Made by a program: the position numbers and the translations under genes. A stretch of 64,000 bases of DNA from contig CAJVWI010000001.1 of NCBI GenBank assembly GCA_913009655.1, positions 62,001 to 126,000 of the forward strand, read 5' to 3'. A model generated the notes under the pieces. The model saw nothing but the letters and a program-made list of their open reading frames with translations. It ran no database searches and was not told the DNA's origin. This document shows positions 42,284 to 52,421 of the stretch, piece after piece. This DNA is from an uncultured Cryomorphaceae bacterium (GTDB lineage: Bacteria > Bacteroidota > Bacteroidia > Flavobacteriales > Schleiferiaceae). Each line of letters starts with the position of its first letter. Position 1 is the first letter of the stretch.

Positions 42284-44362
42284 ATGAAAAATTCAATCAT
42301 TATTTTATTCATTGCAATTATACCAATTATGCTAAGTGCTCAAGAATCAAACAATAAACCTCTTCAAATGACTTCAGAGACTCTCTGGGAGCTGGGGCGA
42401 GTTAGTCTAGATCATGTTTCAAATGGCAAGGCTCTTTTTGGAGTTACCAATTATAATCTTGAGAAAAATAAGGGGAATAGAGAGCTATTCATAGCCGATT
42501 TAAAAAGTAACAAAACCACTCAGCTTACGGATTCAAAGACCAGTAAACATTCTGGTTTTTTAGTAAGAGGAGGAAACAGTTACGTTTACATTCAAAAAGA
42601 TCAATTATATATTTCCAAAATTCATCCCGGAAATGCGGAAAAAGGAAAAAAATTAACAGCAATAAAAGGTGGCATTGGCAATGCTAAAATTGTAGAACTA
42701 GATGATGGGCGAATTTTATTAACCTTCTCAAAAAGAGTAAAATTAGATGAAACTCCACTAGAGAGACATCCTGACAAGCCTATGGCAGAGTATTCTGTTC
42801 ATGATGACTTAATGTACCGTCATTGGGATAGATGGACAGACTACAGTTATAATCATATTGCTTTTTCGATAATAGACTTAAATAATAAATCCCCTAAAAC
42901 AAATTATACAGATATTATGGCGGGTGAAAAGTTTCATTCTCCCATGCCTCCTTTTGGTGGGTCGGAAAGTTTTGATATTAGCGCAAACGGTAGGTATATT
43001 TTATATGCTAGTAAAAAACTCATTGGAAAAGACTTTACTACTCATACAAATTCAAAAATATATTTATACGACCGAGAAACTAAAAGAACTAGTACATTAA
43101 ATGGTCTAGAAGGTTATGACAATAACCCTACATTTTCACCTGATGGACAGAATATAGCATTCACCGCAATGCCTGAAGATGGCTATGAAAGTGATGTTAA
43201 TCAACTATATGTTATTCCAAGAGATCAATCTGGTGAAAAACGAGCCATAATTCCTATAATTCCAGCAGAATATATAAATAGTTACAAATGGATTGATAAT
43301 AAAACTATCATTTACAACGAAACTACAGAAGCTACTCAACAAATTCGTCGGTTGGATTTAATTAAAGGTAAAAATGGGCTTGCTGCAAGAAGAACTAAAG
43401 AACTCACTAATGGTGATTTCAATTATGGGGAATTCGGAGTAAGTGGTGACTTAATAATAACCGAACGTCAAGATCATAATAATGCCACGGAAATTTTCAA
43501 AATCAATAGCAAAAAATATGTTTCACCTGCTCCATTAACAAAAGTGAATAAGGGAATATATGACTCAATTGAAATTGGCAATGTTGAAAAACGATGGATA
43601 TCTACAAGTGATGGTAAAAAAATGCTTACTTGGGTTTTCTTCCCTCCAAATTTTGACGCAGAAAAAAAATACCCTACCCTTTTATACTGCCAAGGGGGTC
43701 CTCAAGCTGCAATAAGTTCATTTTATAGCTTTAGATGGAATTTCCAATTAATGGCGGCAAAAGGCTATATAGTAGTGGCACCGAATCGGCATGGTGTTCC
43801 AGGATTTGGAAAAGAGTGGAATGAGCAAATATCAAATGATTGGGGCGGTCAAGCTATGCGTGATTACCTAGCTGCAATTGATACTCTAGCACAAGAATCC
43901 TATGTTGATGAAAATAAACTTGGGGCCATAGGTGCGAGCTATGGCGGTTACTCTGTATACATGCTAGCAGGAATTCACAATAATAGATTCAAAGCTCTAA
44001 TATCTCATTGTGGACTATTCAACATGGAGAGCTGGTATCTCAGTACAGAAGAAATGTTTTTTGCAAATAAAGACGTTGGAGGACCATACTGGCAGGCTAA
44101 TGTCCCAAAAGCTTATACAGAATTTAACCCTAGAAATTTCGTTCAAAATTGGACGGCACCGTTACTTGTTATTCATGGTGGAAAAGACTTTAGAGTACCC
44201 GTAAATCAGGGAATAGAAGCCTATCAGGCTGCTCAATTACGAGGCATTCCCTCTAGGTTTTTACACTTTCAAAACGAAGGGCATTGGATTCTCAACCCAC
44301 AAAATGGCCTTGTTTGGCATATTGAGTTTTTCTCTTGGCTCGATAAATGGTTGAAAGATTAA
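42284..44362 (+). CDS. S9-family (DPP4/acylaminoacyl-peptidase-like) secreted peptidase
   Basis: The 692-residue protein has a signal peptide (cleaved after MLSAQ), a beta-propeller-like region (about residues 25-420, TFSPDGQNIAFTAM repeats) and a C-terminal alpha/beta hydrolase. In the hydrolase the nucleophile is in GASYGGYSVY near residue 555, the Asp in HGGKDFRVP and the His in NEGHWIL. It cleaves peptides, probably after Pro or an N-terminal residue, in the periplasm. A second S9 member lies at 52414, of another subfamily. Confidence 0.9.
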   Translation: MKNSIIILFIAIIPIMLSAQESNNKPLQMTSETLWELGRVSLDHVSNGKALFGVTNYNLEKNKGNRELFIADLKSNKTTQLTDSKTSKHSGFLVRGGNSYVYIQKDQLYISKIHPGNAEKGKKLTAIKGGIGNAKIVELDDGRILLTFSKRVKLDETPLERHPDKPMAEYSVHDDLMYRHWDRWTDYSYNHIAFSIIDLNNKSPKTNYTDIMAGEKFHSPMPPFGGSESFDISANGRYILYASKKLIGKDFTTHTNSKIYLYDRETKRTSTLNGLEGYDNNPTFSPDGQNIAFTAMPEDGYESDVNQLYVIPRDQSGEKRAIIPIIPAEYINSYKWIDNKTIIYNETTEATQQIRRLDLIKGKNGLAARRTKELTNGDFNYGEFGVSGDLIITERQDHNNATEIFKINSKKYVSPAPLTKVNKGIYDSIEIGNVEKRWISTSDGKKMLTWVFFPPNFDAEKKYPTLLYCQGGPQAAISSFYSFRWNFQLMAAKGYIVVAPNRHGVPGFGKEWNEQISNDWGGQAMRDYLAAIDTLAQESYVDENKLGAIGASYGGYSVYMLAGIHNNRFKALISHCGLFNMESWYLSTEEMFFANKDVGGPYWQANVPKAYTEFNPRNFVQNWTAPLLVIHGGKDFRVPVNQGIEAYQAAQLRGIPSRFLHFQNEGHWILNPQNGLVWHIEFFSWLDKWLKD

Positions 44363-44410
44363 ATAAACCAACATTAAAGGCCATTTTTGGCATCCTTTTA
44401 GTAATTATAA

Positions 44411-45649
44411 ATGAATCAAATCCCCTTTAAAACTGGAATCCTAAAAAATGGTCTTCGATGGATTCATCAAGAAGTTAGATCACCTACTGGCCATATTGGA
44501 CTAATAATTCAAGCAGGCTCTCGGGATGAAAGCCCAGAGGAAGAAGGGTTAGCACATTTTATAGAGCATCTTCTTTTTAAGGGGACAAAAAAGCGGAAAG
44601 CTTTCCATATCATTTCCAGAATAGAAGATGTGGGAGGTGAACTAAATGCATATACAGGGAAAGAAGAAACAACTTTATATGCCAGCTTTTTACGTGAGCA
44701 CTACGAAAGATCGATGGAGTTAATATTTGATATAGTTCAAAACGCAACCTTTCCTGATAGGGAAATACCAAAAGAAAAAGAGGTTGTTCTTGATGAAATA
44801 GACTCTTATCGGGACAGCCCTTCTGAATTAATATTTGATGAATTTGATTCTCTACTATATCCTGATCATCCACTAGGCAGAAATATTCTTGGTACTGAAA
44901 AATCAGTTCAAAGCTTTTCTAAAGAACAAGTAATAAACTTTGTCAAGCGAAATTATAGTCCTGAGAGAGCCGTATTATCATCTGTTGGAGGTATAAGTGA
45001 CAGTGAATTTGAAAGATTATCAGATCGATATGCTTCCAATTGGAAAGGAGAAATGAACATTCATTCCAGAACTACTCCTTTGGTATTAAAAGGCGAAATA
45101 AAACATGTTAAAAAAGAAATACATCAAAGTCATATCATCATTGGCGGAGAAGGTATTTCAATCCACGATAAAAACTATACTGCACTTGTTCTACTCAATA
45201 ATTTATTAGGAGGCCCTTCGATGAACTCCCGTTTAAACTTAAATATTAGGGAACGTCACGGAATAGCTTATCAAATTGAAAGTTTTACAAACTCCTATAA
45301 TGATTCTGGAATATGGGGCATATATGCCGGAACTGATATAGAAACAATTGACCGCTGTCATAAACTAATCATGAAAGAATTGATGATTTTAAGAGATAAA
45401 AAACTTGGAGTACTGCAGTTCAGCAAGGCAAAAACGCAATTACTGGGTCAAATGGCTCTAGCTCAAGAGAGCAACGTTAACATGATGACCTCCCTCGGGA
45501 AATCCATGCTAGTTTTTAATAGAGTTGATACTTTTAAAGAAATAGTCGCCAAAGTTGATGCTCTTAAAATATCTCAAATTCAAGAATTGGCACAGCAAGT
45601 TTTTTCGAGTCATGAAATGAGCGAACTTCGCTATATTCCATTAGACTAA
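44411..45649 (+). CDS. M16-family zinc peptidase
   Basis: The 412-residue protein has the inverted zinc motif HFIEHLLFKGT (HxxEH) near residue 47. A further Glu, in the EKEVVLDEIDSYRD segment, completes the zinc site. The C-terminal half has the RHGIAYQIES segment of the M16 B-domain. Members are processing peptidases related to MPP-beta and PqqL. There is no signal peptide, so it is probably cytoplasmic. It lies 48 bases after the S9 gene and 10 bases before the methyltransferase. Physiological substrate unknown. Confidence 0.9.
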   Translation: MNQIPFKTGILKNGLRWIHQEVRSPTGHIGLIIQAGSRDESPEEEGLAHFIEHLLFKGTKKRKAFHIISRIEDVGGELNAYTGKEETTLYASFLREHYERSMELIFDIVQNATFPDREIPKEKEVVLDEIDSYRDSPSELIFDEFDSLLYPDHPLGRNILGTEKSVQSFSKEQVINFVKRNYSPERAVLSSVGGISDSEFERLSDRYASNWKGEMNIHSRTTPLVLKGEIKHVKKEIHQSHIIIGGEGISIHDKNYTALVLLNNLLGGPSMNSRLNLNIRERHGIAYQIESFTNSYNDSGIWGIYAGTDIETIDRCHKLIMKELMILRDKKLGVLQFSKAKTQLLGQMALAQESNVNMMTSLGKSMLVFNRVDTFKEIVAKVDALKISQIQELAQQVFSSHEMSELRYIPLD

Positions 45650-45659
45650 AAAAGCATCT

Positions 45660-46298
45660 ATGCAATTCCTTCCAGTAGAAATAGACCAATATGCAGCAAA
45701 GCACACTGCAGCTCATAGTGAGCTTTTAAGTTTAATAGAACATGAAACATGGCAAGAAGTATTAATGCCGAGAATGCTTAGTGGACATCAACAAGGCCGA
45801 TTACTGAGCTTACTGTCACACTTGATAAAACCTGATAGAATTCTCGAAGTAGGTACTTATACTGGATATTCTGCGATATGTATGGCAGAAGGACTAACAA
45901 AAAATGGATTACTCCATACTATTGACATCAACGATGAATTAAAACCAAGAGTTGAAAAATACCTTGAGGAAGGTAATCTCTCAAACACCATCAAATTACA
46001 TTTCGGAGATGCAAAACACATCATACCATCGTTAAATGAAAAATGGGACATGGTATTTATTGATGCGGACAAAGAAAGTTATTCTGATTATTTTGATCTA
46101 GTTATTGACAACACCAAAACAGGAGGAATTATAATTGCTGATAATGTTCTTTGGAGCGGAAAAGTTGCTGACCCAAATAAAAAAGATAACGAAACAATTG
46201 GATTAAATAATTTCAATAAAAAAATCGCTTTAGATATGAGAGTCGAACATCAATTATTACCCATTCGCGATGGAATAATGATCGCTCGTAAAATCTAA
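45660..46298 (+). CDS. Class I SAM-dependent O-methyltransferase
   Basis: The 212-residue protein belongs to the catechol-O-methyltransferase-like family. It has the SAM-binding ILEVGTYTGYSAICMAEGL near residue 61, the acidic HTIDINDELK, and the metal-ligand segments DMVFIDADKESYSDYF and IIIADNVLWSGKV. It methylates a hydroxyl group using a divalent metal; the substrate is unknown. It ends convergently with kdsB, with a four-base overlap of the stop codons. Confidence 0.88.
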   Translation: MQFLPVEIDQYAAKHTAAHSELLSLIEHETWQEVLMPRMLSGHQQGRLLSLLSHLIKPDRILEVGTYTGYSAICMAEGLTKNGLLHTIDINDELKPRVEKYLEEGNLSNTIKLHFGDAKHIIPSLNEKWDMVFIDADKESYSDYFDLVIDNTKTGGIIIADNVLWSGKVADPNKKDNETIGLNNFNKKIALDMRVEHQLLPIRDGIMIARKI

Positions 46299-47002
46299 AT
46301 ACGGTCTAATTCTTTTCTTATTTTTTTTAAATCTTCGTAAGTATCAACCCCTATACCCGGAGTTTCAATTACCGAAGAATATATTTCATATTCATTTTCT
46401 ATCCAACGCAGTTGCTCAAGGCGTTCATTTTTTTCTCTATTAGTAGGCTTTAATGAAGTCAATTCATCTAGAATTGAAGAATCAAAGCCATACATTCCAA
46501 CATGCCGATATTTTTTCAAAGAGGAATTCTCAATTCGCCGGCTAAAATCATGACATTTACCATCATCAGCTCTATCTACATAACAATTACTTCCAGACTG
46601 ATGGTCTTCTTTCAATATTGAAGTAACTAAAGTGCCTATTTTCACACTCTCGTGTTGCATTAGCGTCAATAAGATATTAATATCTGTTTCTGAAACCATT
46701 GGCTCATCTCCTTGAATATTTAAAACAATTTTTGAATCAGTATTAATATGAGCAAAAGCTTCAGCGACTCTAGCAGTACCATTTTCGCAACTAACAGAAG
46801 TTAAAATAGCATTCCCTCCTTCTCTCTTAATCACATCTGCTATTCTTGAATCATCAGTAGCAACATAGGTTGGTAAAACTTTTCTGACTACTTCCCACAC
46901 CCTGACAATCATGGGCTTACCATTAATATCCAAAAGTGGTTTCCCTTGAAGTCGAGTACTTCCAAATCTGGCTGGAATAATTGCAATAGCGCTATTGATC
47001 AT
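46295..47002 (-). CDS. kdsB: 3-deoxy-manno-octulosonate cytidylyltransferase
   Basis: The 235-residue protein has the CMP-Kdo synthetase start AIIPARFGSTRLQGKPLLDI, the mid motif NIQGDEPMV near residue 95 and HVGMYGFD near residue 167. It activates Kdo as CMP-Kdo for the lipid A core. Its partner Kdo transferase gene waaA is about 4 kb further on. A T9SS cargo gene lies just upstream on the same strand, 24 bases away. Confidence 0.94.
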   Translation of the reverse strand: MINSAIAIIPARFGSTRLQGKPLLDINGKPMIVRVWEVVRKVLPTYVATDDSRIADVIKREGGNAILTSVSCENGTARVAEAFAHINTDSKIVLNIQGDEPMVSETDINILLTLMQHESVKIGTLVTSILKEDHQSGSNCYVDRADDGKCHDFSRRIENSSLKKYRHVGMYGFDSSILDELTSLKPTNREKNERLEQLRWIENEYEIYSSVIETPGIGVDTYEDLKKIRKELDRI

Positions 47003-47026
47003 ATTATTCCATGTTATTTTACCCTG

Positions 47027-49189
47027 TTAACCATGAGGAATTATTATTATTTTTTCACCCAGAATATTCCCAGGTTGAGACATTACTGCTGAATTGGTAC
47101 TGAAAATAGCTTGGACAGTATATTGTCCGGTAGGCATGTGACCAAGCCACAAATAAACTTCATTTCGACCAAGACGAACTTCTCTCATATCTATGTTCGT
47201 GATTTCTCCAGAATTACTTACTAATCGAATAAATAAATATCCATTATTAGGGACATCAACAACTAAAGTGGCTTGTCCAAGAGATGGATTTGGGAAAATA
47301 CTTGGAGTAGAAATATCAGCAAATGGTATATAATGCGATGACTTAATAGAACAATCTCTTCCATCGAATACCTCGAGATAAATACTATCTCCGCTACATA
47401 AATTATTCATACTTGAAACTCCTTCAACACCATTCCAAAAAAATCTATATGGCTGAACTCCTCCAAAAATATTTGCATTTAATAAATGATCACATCCCAT
47501 TCCACTTATTTCCATTTCCACTTTAAGTATACTCGAGTCTGGACTATTTAATAAAGAGAACCAAGTTGAATTCCCACCATTTATTAATCCATAAAATCCA
47601 GCTGCCCAAGCTTTTTGAGGGTCATGGTATACAGTTTGAAGGCCAAAATAATCTCCCCATCTTTCCGGACCACTTAATTTATTTATTATCCCTTCCCCTT
47701 GTTTTAATGTTAAAATGTCTGAATACGATGCATCGTTAGATTGGTATATCGCTGAAAAGCCTGCGAACTCATTAATTGAACTGTGGTTAAAACCTATCAG
47801 AATTTCCTCATCACATTTTTCATTTCCGATGAAAACGATATTTGGATATGCCAGATCCCTTGATGGGTGTGAAATTATTTTTCCTTCTAGACTATCAGGA
47901 CTTTCAGGGTTTTCAATTACACCATGATAAATAGCGCATCTGTTTGATACGAAATCTCTTGTAGTGCTTACTAAGTGAACCCTATTATCTGGAGTTTCAA
48001 TTGCGCCGAGCCATCTTGCATCATTAGTAGAAAGATCATAAGTATCAGATCCACTAGTTATTGGTTGTTTCCCGTTTGGGGGAACCCCATAGGGAATTGT
48101 AGCAGGGCACATAGAAATAATATAACTATGATTCACCCCTACAGCAGAATCTGTTCGGGTTAAAAAAAACGTAGTATCGTTTTGAATAGAAAAATTACGA
48201 TTTGAGGCAAACATTCCTTTTGAAACATGACCATCCCAACCTTTAACCGCAACTAAATTCCTGATAAATTTCCCATCATATTTAATATCGTGATGTAATT
48301 CAGACGGTAAAATTGATTCTCCAGAAAAACCCGCGATTTTGTCCATCTCCCAGATGACAGTCCCGTCAAAACCCAATTGCCAGGTAACTCCCGGAATAAT
48401 TAAATTTATTGACATTATTAGTTTATTCTCAGACAATGCAATGCTTGGAAAATCACTCCATCGATTATTATTCAAAGGATTACCAGGCAATGTATAAAGA
48501 TGCCATCCTTCTGCAGGGTCGTTTGATTCACTAAAACAAACTACAATCTTGCTTGACCCCGGGGTATTGCCTACAAAAAAAAGTAAAATCCATCTATCTT
48601 CAACCGGGTCATATAATAATCTTGGATCACTAGCATTTGCCGAAGTTGTAATACCTGATGCCTGTATTAGAGATACAAATTGCTGAGGGAAATGAAATGT
48701 ATCAGTCTTTAAATCCCATGCCCACAGAATAGAGTTTACAGCACCTAAGAGAATACTATCTTTAGAAAACGCCACTGTATTATCATTTGGTGTTCCTCCA
48801 GGAAGAGGTATTTGCGAGCCATTCACGGCAAATACTCGCTTCATTCCAAGCTCATCAATAATTATAGGGTCATCTGCAGTTGTTTTAAAACGTTTATTAT
48901 TTAAGCCACTATAAATAGCATTACCAAATTTTAATTTGGCTTTATTTTTAATTTCAAGTAAAGCAGATTGTTTAGATAATGCATCTGGTGCTTCTAAATT
49001 ACTAATCCTTAAATCATAATCTAAACTTCCACCTTCCATCTTAAAAGTTTTAACCTTTTGAATAGAAAAATCAATAGGTTGTCCTTTTAAAGTCATTGTG
49101 AGGAAAACAAGAAGAACAAAAGGAAAAATTCTAATTTTTTTCTGAAAAATGACTTGGGATATTGATTTAATCAAATTTTTATAACTCAT
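47027..49189 (-). CDS. Secreted protein with type A T9SS sorting domain
   Basis: I start at 49189 (MSYKNLIKSISQ), which precedes the hydrophobic signal segment ending TLKGQ; the longer frame runs into the aminotransferase gene. The 720-residue product has a beta-rich body with segments such as DPRLLYDPVEDRWILLFF, DARWLGAIETPDNRVHLV and PERWGDYFG. The C-terminus is type A: STPSIFPNPSLGQATLVVDV, then PTGQYTVQAIFST and a final EKIIIIPHG. It should be exported through T9SS. The body is not a family I can name. The start overlaps the upstream aminotransferase by 11 bases. Confidence 0.8.
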   Translation of the reverse strand: MSYKNLIKSISQVIFQKKIRIFPFVLLVFLTMTLKGQPIDFSIQKVKTFKMEGGSLDYDLRISNLEAPDALSKQSALLEIKNKAKLKFGNAIYSGLNNKRFKTTADDPIIIDELGMKRVFAVNGSQIPLPGGTPNDNTVAFSKDSILLGAVNSILWAWDLKTDTFHFPQQFVSLIQASGITTSANASDPRLLYDPVEDRWILLFFVGNTPGSSKIVVCFSESNDPAEGWHLYTLPGNPLNNNRWSDFPSIALSENKLIMSINLIIPGVTWQLGFDGTVIWEMDKIAGFSGESILPSELHHDIKYDGKFIRNLVAVKGWDGHVSKGMFASNRNFSIQNDTTFFLTRTDSAVGVNHSYIISMCPATIPYGVPPNGKQPITSGSDTYDLSTNDARWLGAIETPDNRVHLVSTTRDFVSNRCAIYHGVIENPESPDSLEGKIISHPSRDLAYPNIVFIGNEKCDEEILIGFNHSSINEFAGFSAIYQSNDASYSDILTLKQGEGIINKLSGPERWGDYFGLQTVYHDPQKAWAAGFYGLINGGNSTWFSLLNSPDSSILKVEMEISGMGCDHLLNANIFGGVQPYRFFWNGVEGVSSMNNLCSGDSIYLEVFDGRDCSIKSSHYIPFADISTPSIFPNPSLGQATLVVDVPNNGYLFIRLVSNSGEITNIDMREVRLGRNEVYLWLGHMPTGQYTVQAIFSTNSAVMSQPGNILGEKIIIIPHG

Positions 49190-50318
49190 AAAATTTCTTA
49201 ATTGTTTCCACAATATATAATTGAGTTTGTTCATCCAGTTCTGGATGCATTGGTAATGAAAGTACTTGACTTGATAATTTTTCAGAAATCGGCAATGAAC
49301 CAATTGGATATTGATCGCTTTTAAAAGCCTTTTGATAGTGCAATGGCAATGGATAATAAATCATACTTGGAATCCTTTTATCTTTTAAGAACTTCATTAA
49401 TAAATCGCGAGAACCATCTAATATCCTGAGAGTATATTGATGATAAACATGTGAGCTATCTTTTCTTCTTTTTGGAATTTGTAAAGTTGATAAATTACCT
49501 AAACCGCTATCATAAAAATATGCAGCCCGCTGACGTGAAACGTTGTACTCTTCTAAATAATTCAATTTAACTCTCAGTATAGCTGCTTGAATAGTGTCTA
49601 GACGACTATTACACCCAATTAAATCATGACGATATTTAATCTTTTGGCCATGGTTTGATATCATCTTAATTCGCTCTGCAAGTGCCCCATCATTAGTAAA
49701 TAATGCTCCACCGTCACCCATACATCCCAAATTTTTAGAAGGAAAAAACGATGTGCAACCAATTGTACCAATACTACCCAACATCTCAGTACTACCATCA
49801 GAAAAATTATACCTGGCGCCCATTGATTGCGCCGTGTCCTCGATAATATCCAATTCATATTTAAGAGCTATAGAATTCAGTCTTTCCATATTAGCTGCCT
49901 GGCCATATAAGTGAACAGGAATAATAACCTTCGTTTTGGCAGTTATTGCAGATTCCACTTGACCAATATCTAATCCAAAATAATCTGGCTCAACATCAAC
50001 AAGAACTGCTTTTAAACCCAAAAGTGAAATGACCTCTGCGGTAGCTATATAAGTAAAAGCCGCTGTAATAACCTCATCACCAGGTTTTAAATCAAGAGAC
50101 ATCAATGCAATCTGAAGTGCATCCGTTCCATTGGCGCAAGGAATGACATGTTCCACATCTAAAAAGGTTTTCAACTCTTCGGTGAAAACCTTCACTTCTG
50201 GCCCGTTGATATAAGCTCCTGAGTGTATCACTTTCAGAACAGCAGAGTCTAATTCCGTTTGTATTTTTTGATGTTGACTTACAAGGTCAACCATCTGAAT
50301 AGGTGAAGTAAAATCCAT
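49179..50318 (-). CDS. DegT/DnrJ/EryC1/StrS-family sugar aminotransferase
   Basis: The 379-residue PLP enzyme has the family pattern IPCANGTDALQIALMSL near residue 57, DEVITAAFTYIATAEVI near 80 and DIIEDTAQSMGARY near 155. SFFPSKNLGCMGDGG near 188 carries the PLP-linked Lys. Such enzymes aminate nucleotide-linked keto sugars for surface polysaccharides. The nucleotide sugar it uses is unknown. A T9SS cargo gene starts within its last codons. Confidence 0.9.
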   Translation of the reverse strand: MDFTSPIQMVDLVSQHQKIQTELDSAVLKVIHSGAYINGPEVKVFTEELKTFLDVEHVIPCANGTDALQIALMSLDLKPGDEVITAAFTYIATAEVISLLGLKAVLVDVEPDYFGLDIGQVESAITAKTKVIIPVHLYGQAANMERLNSIALKYELDIIEDTAQSMGARYNFSDGSTEMLGSIGTIGCTSFFPSKNLGCMGDGGALFTNDGALAERIKMISNHGQKIKYRHDLIGCNSRLDTIQAAILRVKLNYLEEYNVSRQRAAYFYDSGLGNLSTLQIPKRRKDSSHVYHQYTLRILDGSRDLLMKFLKDKRIPSMIYYPLPLHYQKAFKSDQYPIGSLPISEKLSSQVLSLPMHPELDEQTQLYIVETIKKFYEL

Positions 50319-50397
50319 CTTTTGACTTAAATATAAAAAAGTGTCAAAGACAAAAATACTAATTCAATTGGGCAATCAATAGAAAGATCTTACGTTC

Positions 50398-50405
50398 TAC
50401 CTTCG
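50398..50405 (+). promoter_or_regulatory. Variant -7 box before the 50410 gene
   Basis: TACCTTCG, one base off the consensus, ends four bases before the ATG at 50410. The same variant is found before tRNA-Phe. Confidence 0.35.
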
Positions 50406-50409
50406 TAAA

Positions 50410-51195
50410 ATGAATATTGTTTCATTAGTAACAGGTTTTTCATTAATATTAATGTCATATTCCGTTAGGGCACAATCTCCGATTATAAAATCTAAGCAAG
50501 ATTTAAATATCAATGAAACAAAAGCTGAACAAACCGGAAGTCTAATTCAAATAAGACTTGGTGGACAAGTTCCATTGGGTAATTGGCATAAAAACTATGG
50601 TTCATTATTAGATGTTGGTCTCCAATATTCTTGGATCAAAGGAAATTTATTTTATGGTATAAGTTCGACATATTTATATGGAGAGAATGTTAAAGAATTA
50701 GATGATATTTTAGATCACTTAATTACCCGAAATGGAGAAATAATGAGCAACGATGGCAGTTCTCTATCAGGTCTACAATCTGAGCTAAGGGGTGGGCAAA
50801 TTGGGATTCATTTTGGCTCAATAATTTCAAAATGGGGAAAGTCTAACTCCAATCCAATTATTTGGTTTGAGGCCGGTGTAATCCAGCACAAGAGGGCATT
50901 ATTGTCATCGGGAGGGGTGCCGCAACTTGAACCCCCCTATATCTATGGCTTGGATAATTTGCATAGAGGAGTATATTTTCAAGAAAATTTAGGTTGGTTA
51001 CACATAGGGAAAAATGCACCACATTTTAAAATTGAATTTCAAACCTTCCAATCAATAACTAAATCCATTCGTGAATACCAATTCATATTAGAAGAAATAG
51101 ATATAAACTCAAAATGGGATTATGGTATTGGAATAAGAGCCACTTGGATTCTTCCAATACTAAGTGAAAAATCTCAAACAAAATATTATTATTAA
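50410..51195 (+). CDS. Exported beta-rich protein, possible outer membrane barrel, unknown
   Basis: The 261-residue protein has a signal peptide (cleaved near SVRAQ) and a body of alternating strands with many aromatic residues, for example LLDVGLQYSWIKGNLFYGIS and WDYGIGIRATWILPIL. The Gly-rich segment GGQVPLGNWHKNYG precedes them. This fits an eight-stranded barrel. No family is recognised. It precedes waaA by 23 bases on the same strand. Confidence 0.65.
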   Translation: MNIVSLVTGFSLILMSYSVRAQSPIIKSKQDLNINETKAEQTGSLIQIRLGGQVPLGNWHKNYGSLLDVGLQYSWIKGNLFYGISSTYLYGENVKELDDILDHLITRNGEIMSNDGSSLSGLQSELRGGQIGIHFGSIISKWGKSNSNPIIWFEAGVIQHKRALLSSGGVPQLEPPYIYGLDNLHRGVYFQENLGWLHIGKNAPHFKIEFQTFQSITKSIREYQFILEEIDINSKWDYGIGIRATWILPILSEKSQTKYYY

Positions 51196-51218
51196 CTGGC
51201 AATTCACAAACGCTTAAA

Positions 51219-52421
51219 ATGATTCATAAACTGCCGGGAATAATATTTCATTTAATCATATATCTAGCGTCAATACTAGGTAACTCAAAAGCCAGGCAGA
51301 GGATAAATGGTAGAAATATCCAAATTCAAAATGAAAACTTTGACTTTTGGGTACACGCAAGCTCTTTGGGTGAATACTGGATGGTAGAAAAGCTCATTCG
51401 AGATTTAGAAAAGAGAAAAAATAAAGTATTTGTTAGTATTTTTTCGCCCAGTGCATGGGATATTGTTTCCGAAAAAGAGAAACACTATGGCTATATCCCA
51501 ATCGATCGTTTGAGCCAAGTAAATGCATTTCTGAACATTATCAATCCAAAATTTGCAGTCTTTGCGAAATATGATTTATGGCCAGTAATGTCTGAAAACC
51601 TTGTGAAACGAAATATTCCCTACTTGATAGCTTTTGCGCAGTTCGAACCTAATCATCACGTATTATGGAAATGGAATTTTATAGAGAATAAAGTTTTTAA
51701 AAAAGCCACTGGAATAGGGCACCAAACTGAAGAGAGCCTCCTTTTATTCAGTAAATCTGGATTCTCAAACGGCTTTTTTAGTGGTGACGGAAGGTTTGAC
51801 TATGTTAATCTTCAGCGGATTAATTGGAAGCCTATCGAAAGAATAGATGACTTTAAGGACGGCAAGAAATTATTAATTGCTGGAAGTTCATGGAAAAAAG
51901 AGGAATCTTTAATTATTCCGTTAATTGATAGTTTTCCTGAGATCAAATTCGCATTTGCTCCCCATAATCTTGAACGTCTTGGTAAATTAATAAAAAGCTT
52001 ACCCAATCACTTTATTCTGATATCCAAACTGGATTCATACACCGAAGAAGAAATATCTAAAGCAAAGATCTTAGTTGTTGACACAATGGGTGAATTGCAG
52101 AGACTATACGGTCATTCTGATATTGCCATTATAGGTGGAGGGTTCCATCATGGGTTGCACAATATTTTAGAAGCTTTAGCATTTCAAAACATTGTGACTT
52201 TTGGCCCCAAGACAGATAACCATTGGGAAGCAATTAAATGCGGTGCGGATATTTTGAATTTGAATACAGATTCTGCAGGGTTAAAGGAATGGATTTCCGG
52301 ATTACTAGATTCAGATGAAAATGTGCTCAAACAAAAAAAGACATCCGCTCAAGACTTTATTGAAAAAAACCTTGGCGCTACAGATAGAGTTATAAAATTT
52401 ATAGACAAATATTTTAATTAA
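51219..52421 (+). CDS. waaA: Kdo transferase
   Basis: The 400-residue protein starts with a membrane-associated hydrophobic segment and then WVHASSLGEYWM, the conserved N-terminal motif of Kdo transferases with the catalytic Glu. The later motif GGGFHHGLHNILEALAFQNIVTFG near residue 305 is the CMP-Kdo-binding C-domain. It attaches Kdo to lipid A precursor. Its 3' end overlaps the convergent S9 peptidase gene by eight bases. With kdsB in the window it supports an LPS-type outer membrane. Confidence 0.92.
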   Translation: MIHKLPGIIFHLIIYLASILGNSKARQRINGRNIQIQNENFDFWVHASSLGEYWMVEKLIRDLEKRKNKVFVSIFSPSAWDIVSEKEKHYGYIPIDRLSQVNAFLNIINPKFAVFAKYDLWPVMSENLVKRNIPYLIAFAQFEPNHHVLWKWNFIENKVFKKATGIGHQTEESLLLFSKSGFSNGFFSGDGRFDYVNLQRINWKPIERIDDFKDGKKLLIAGSSWKKEESLIIPLIDSFPEIKFAFAPHNLERLGKLIKSLPNHFILISKLDSYTEEEISKAKILVVDTMGELQRLYGHSDIAIIGGGFHHGLHNILEALAFQNIVTFGPKTDNHWEAIKCGADILNLNTDSAGLKEWISGLLDSDENVLKQKKTSAQDFIEKNLGATDRVIKFIDKYFN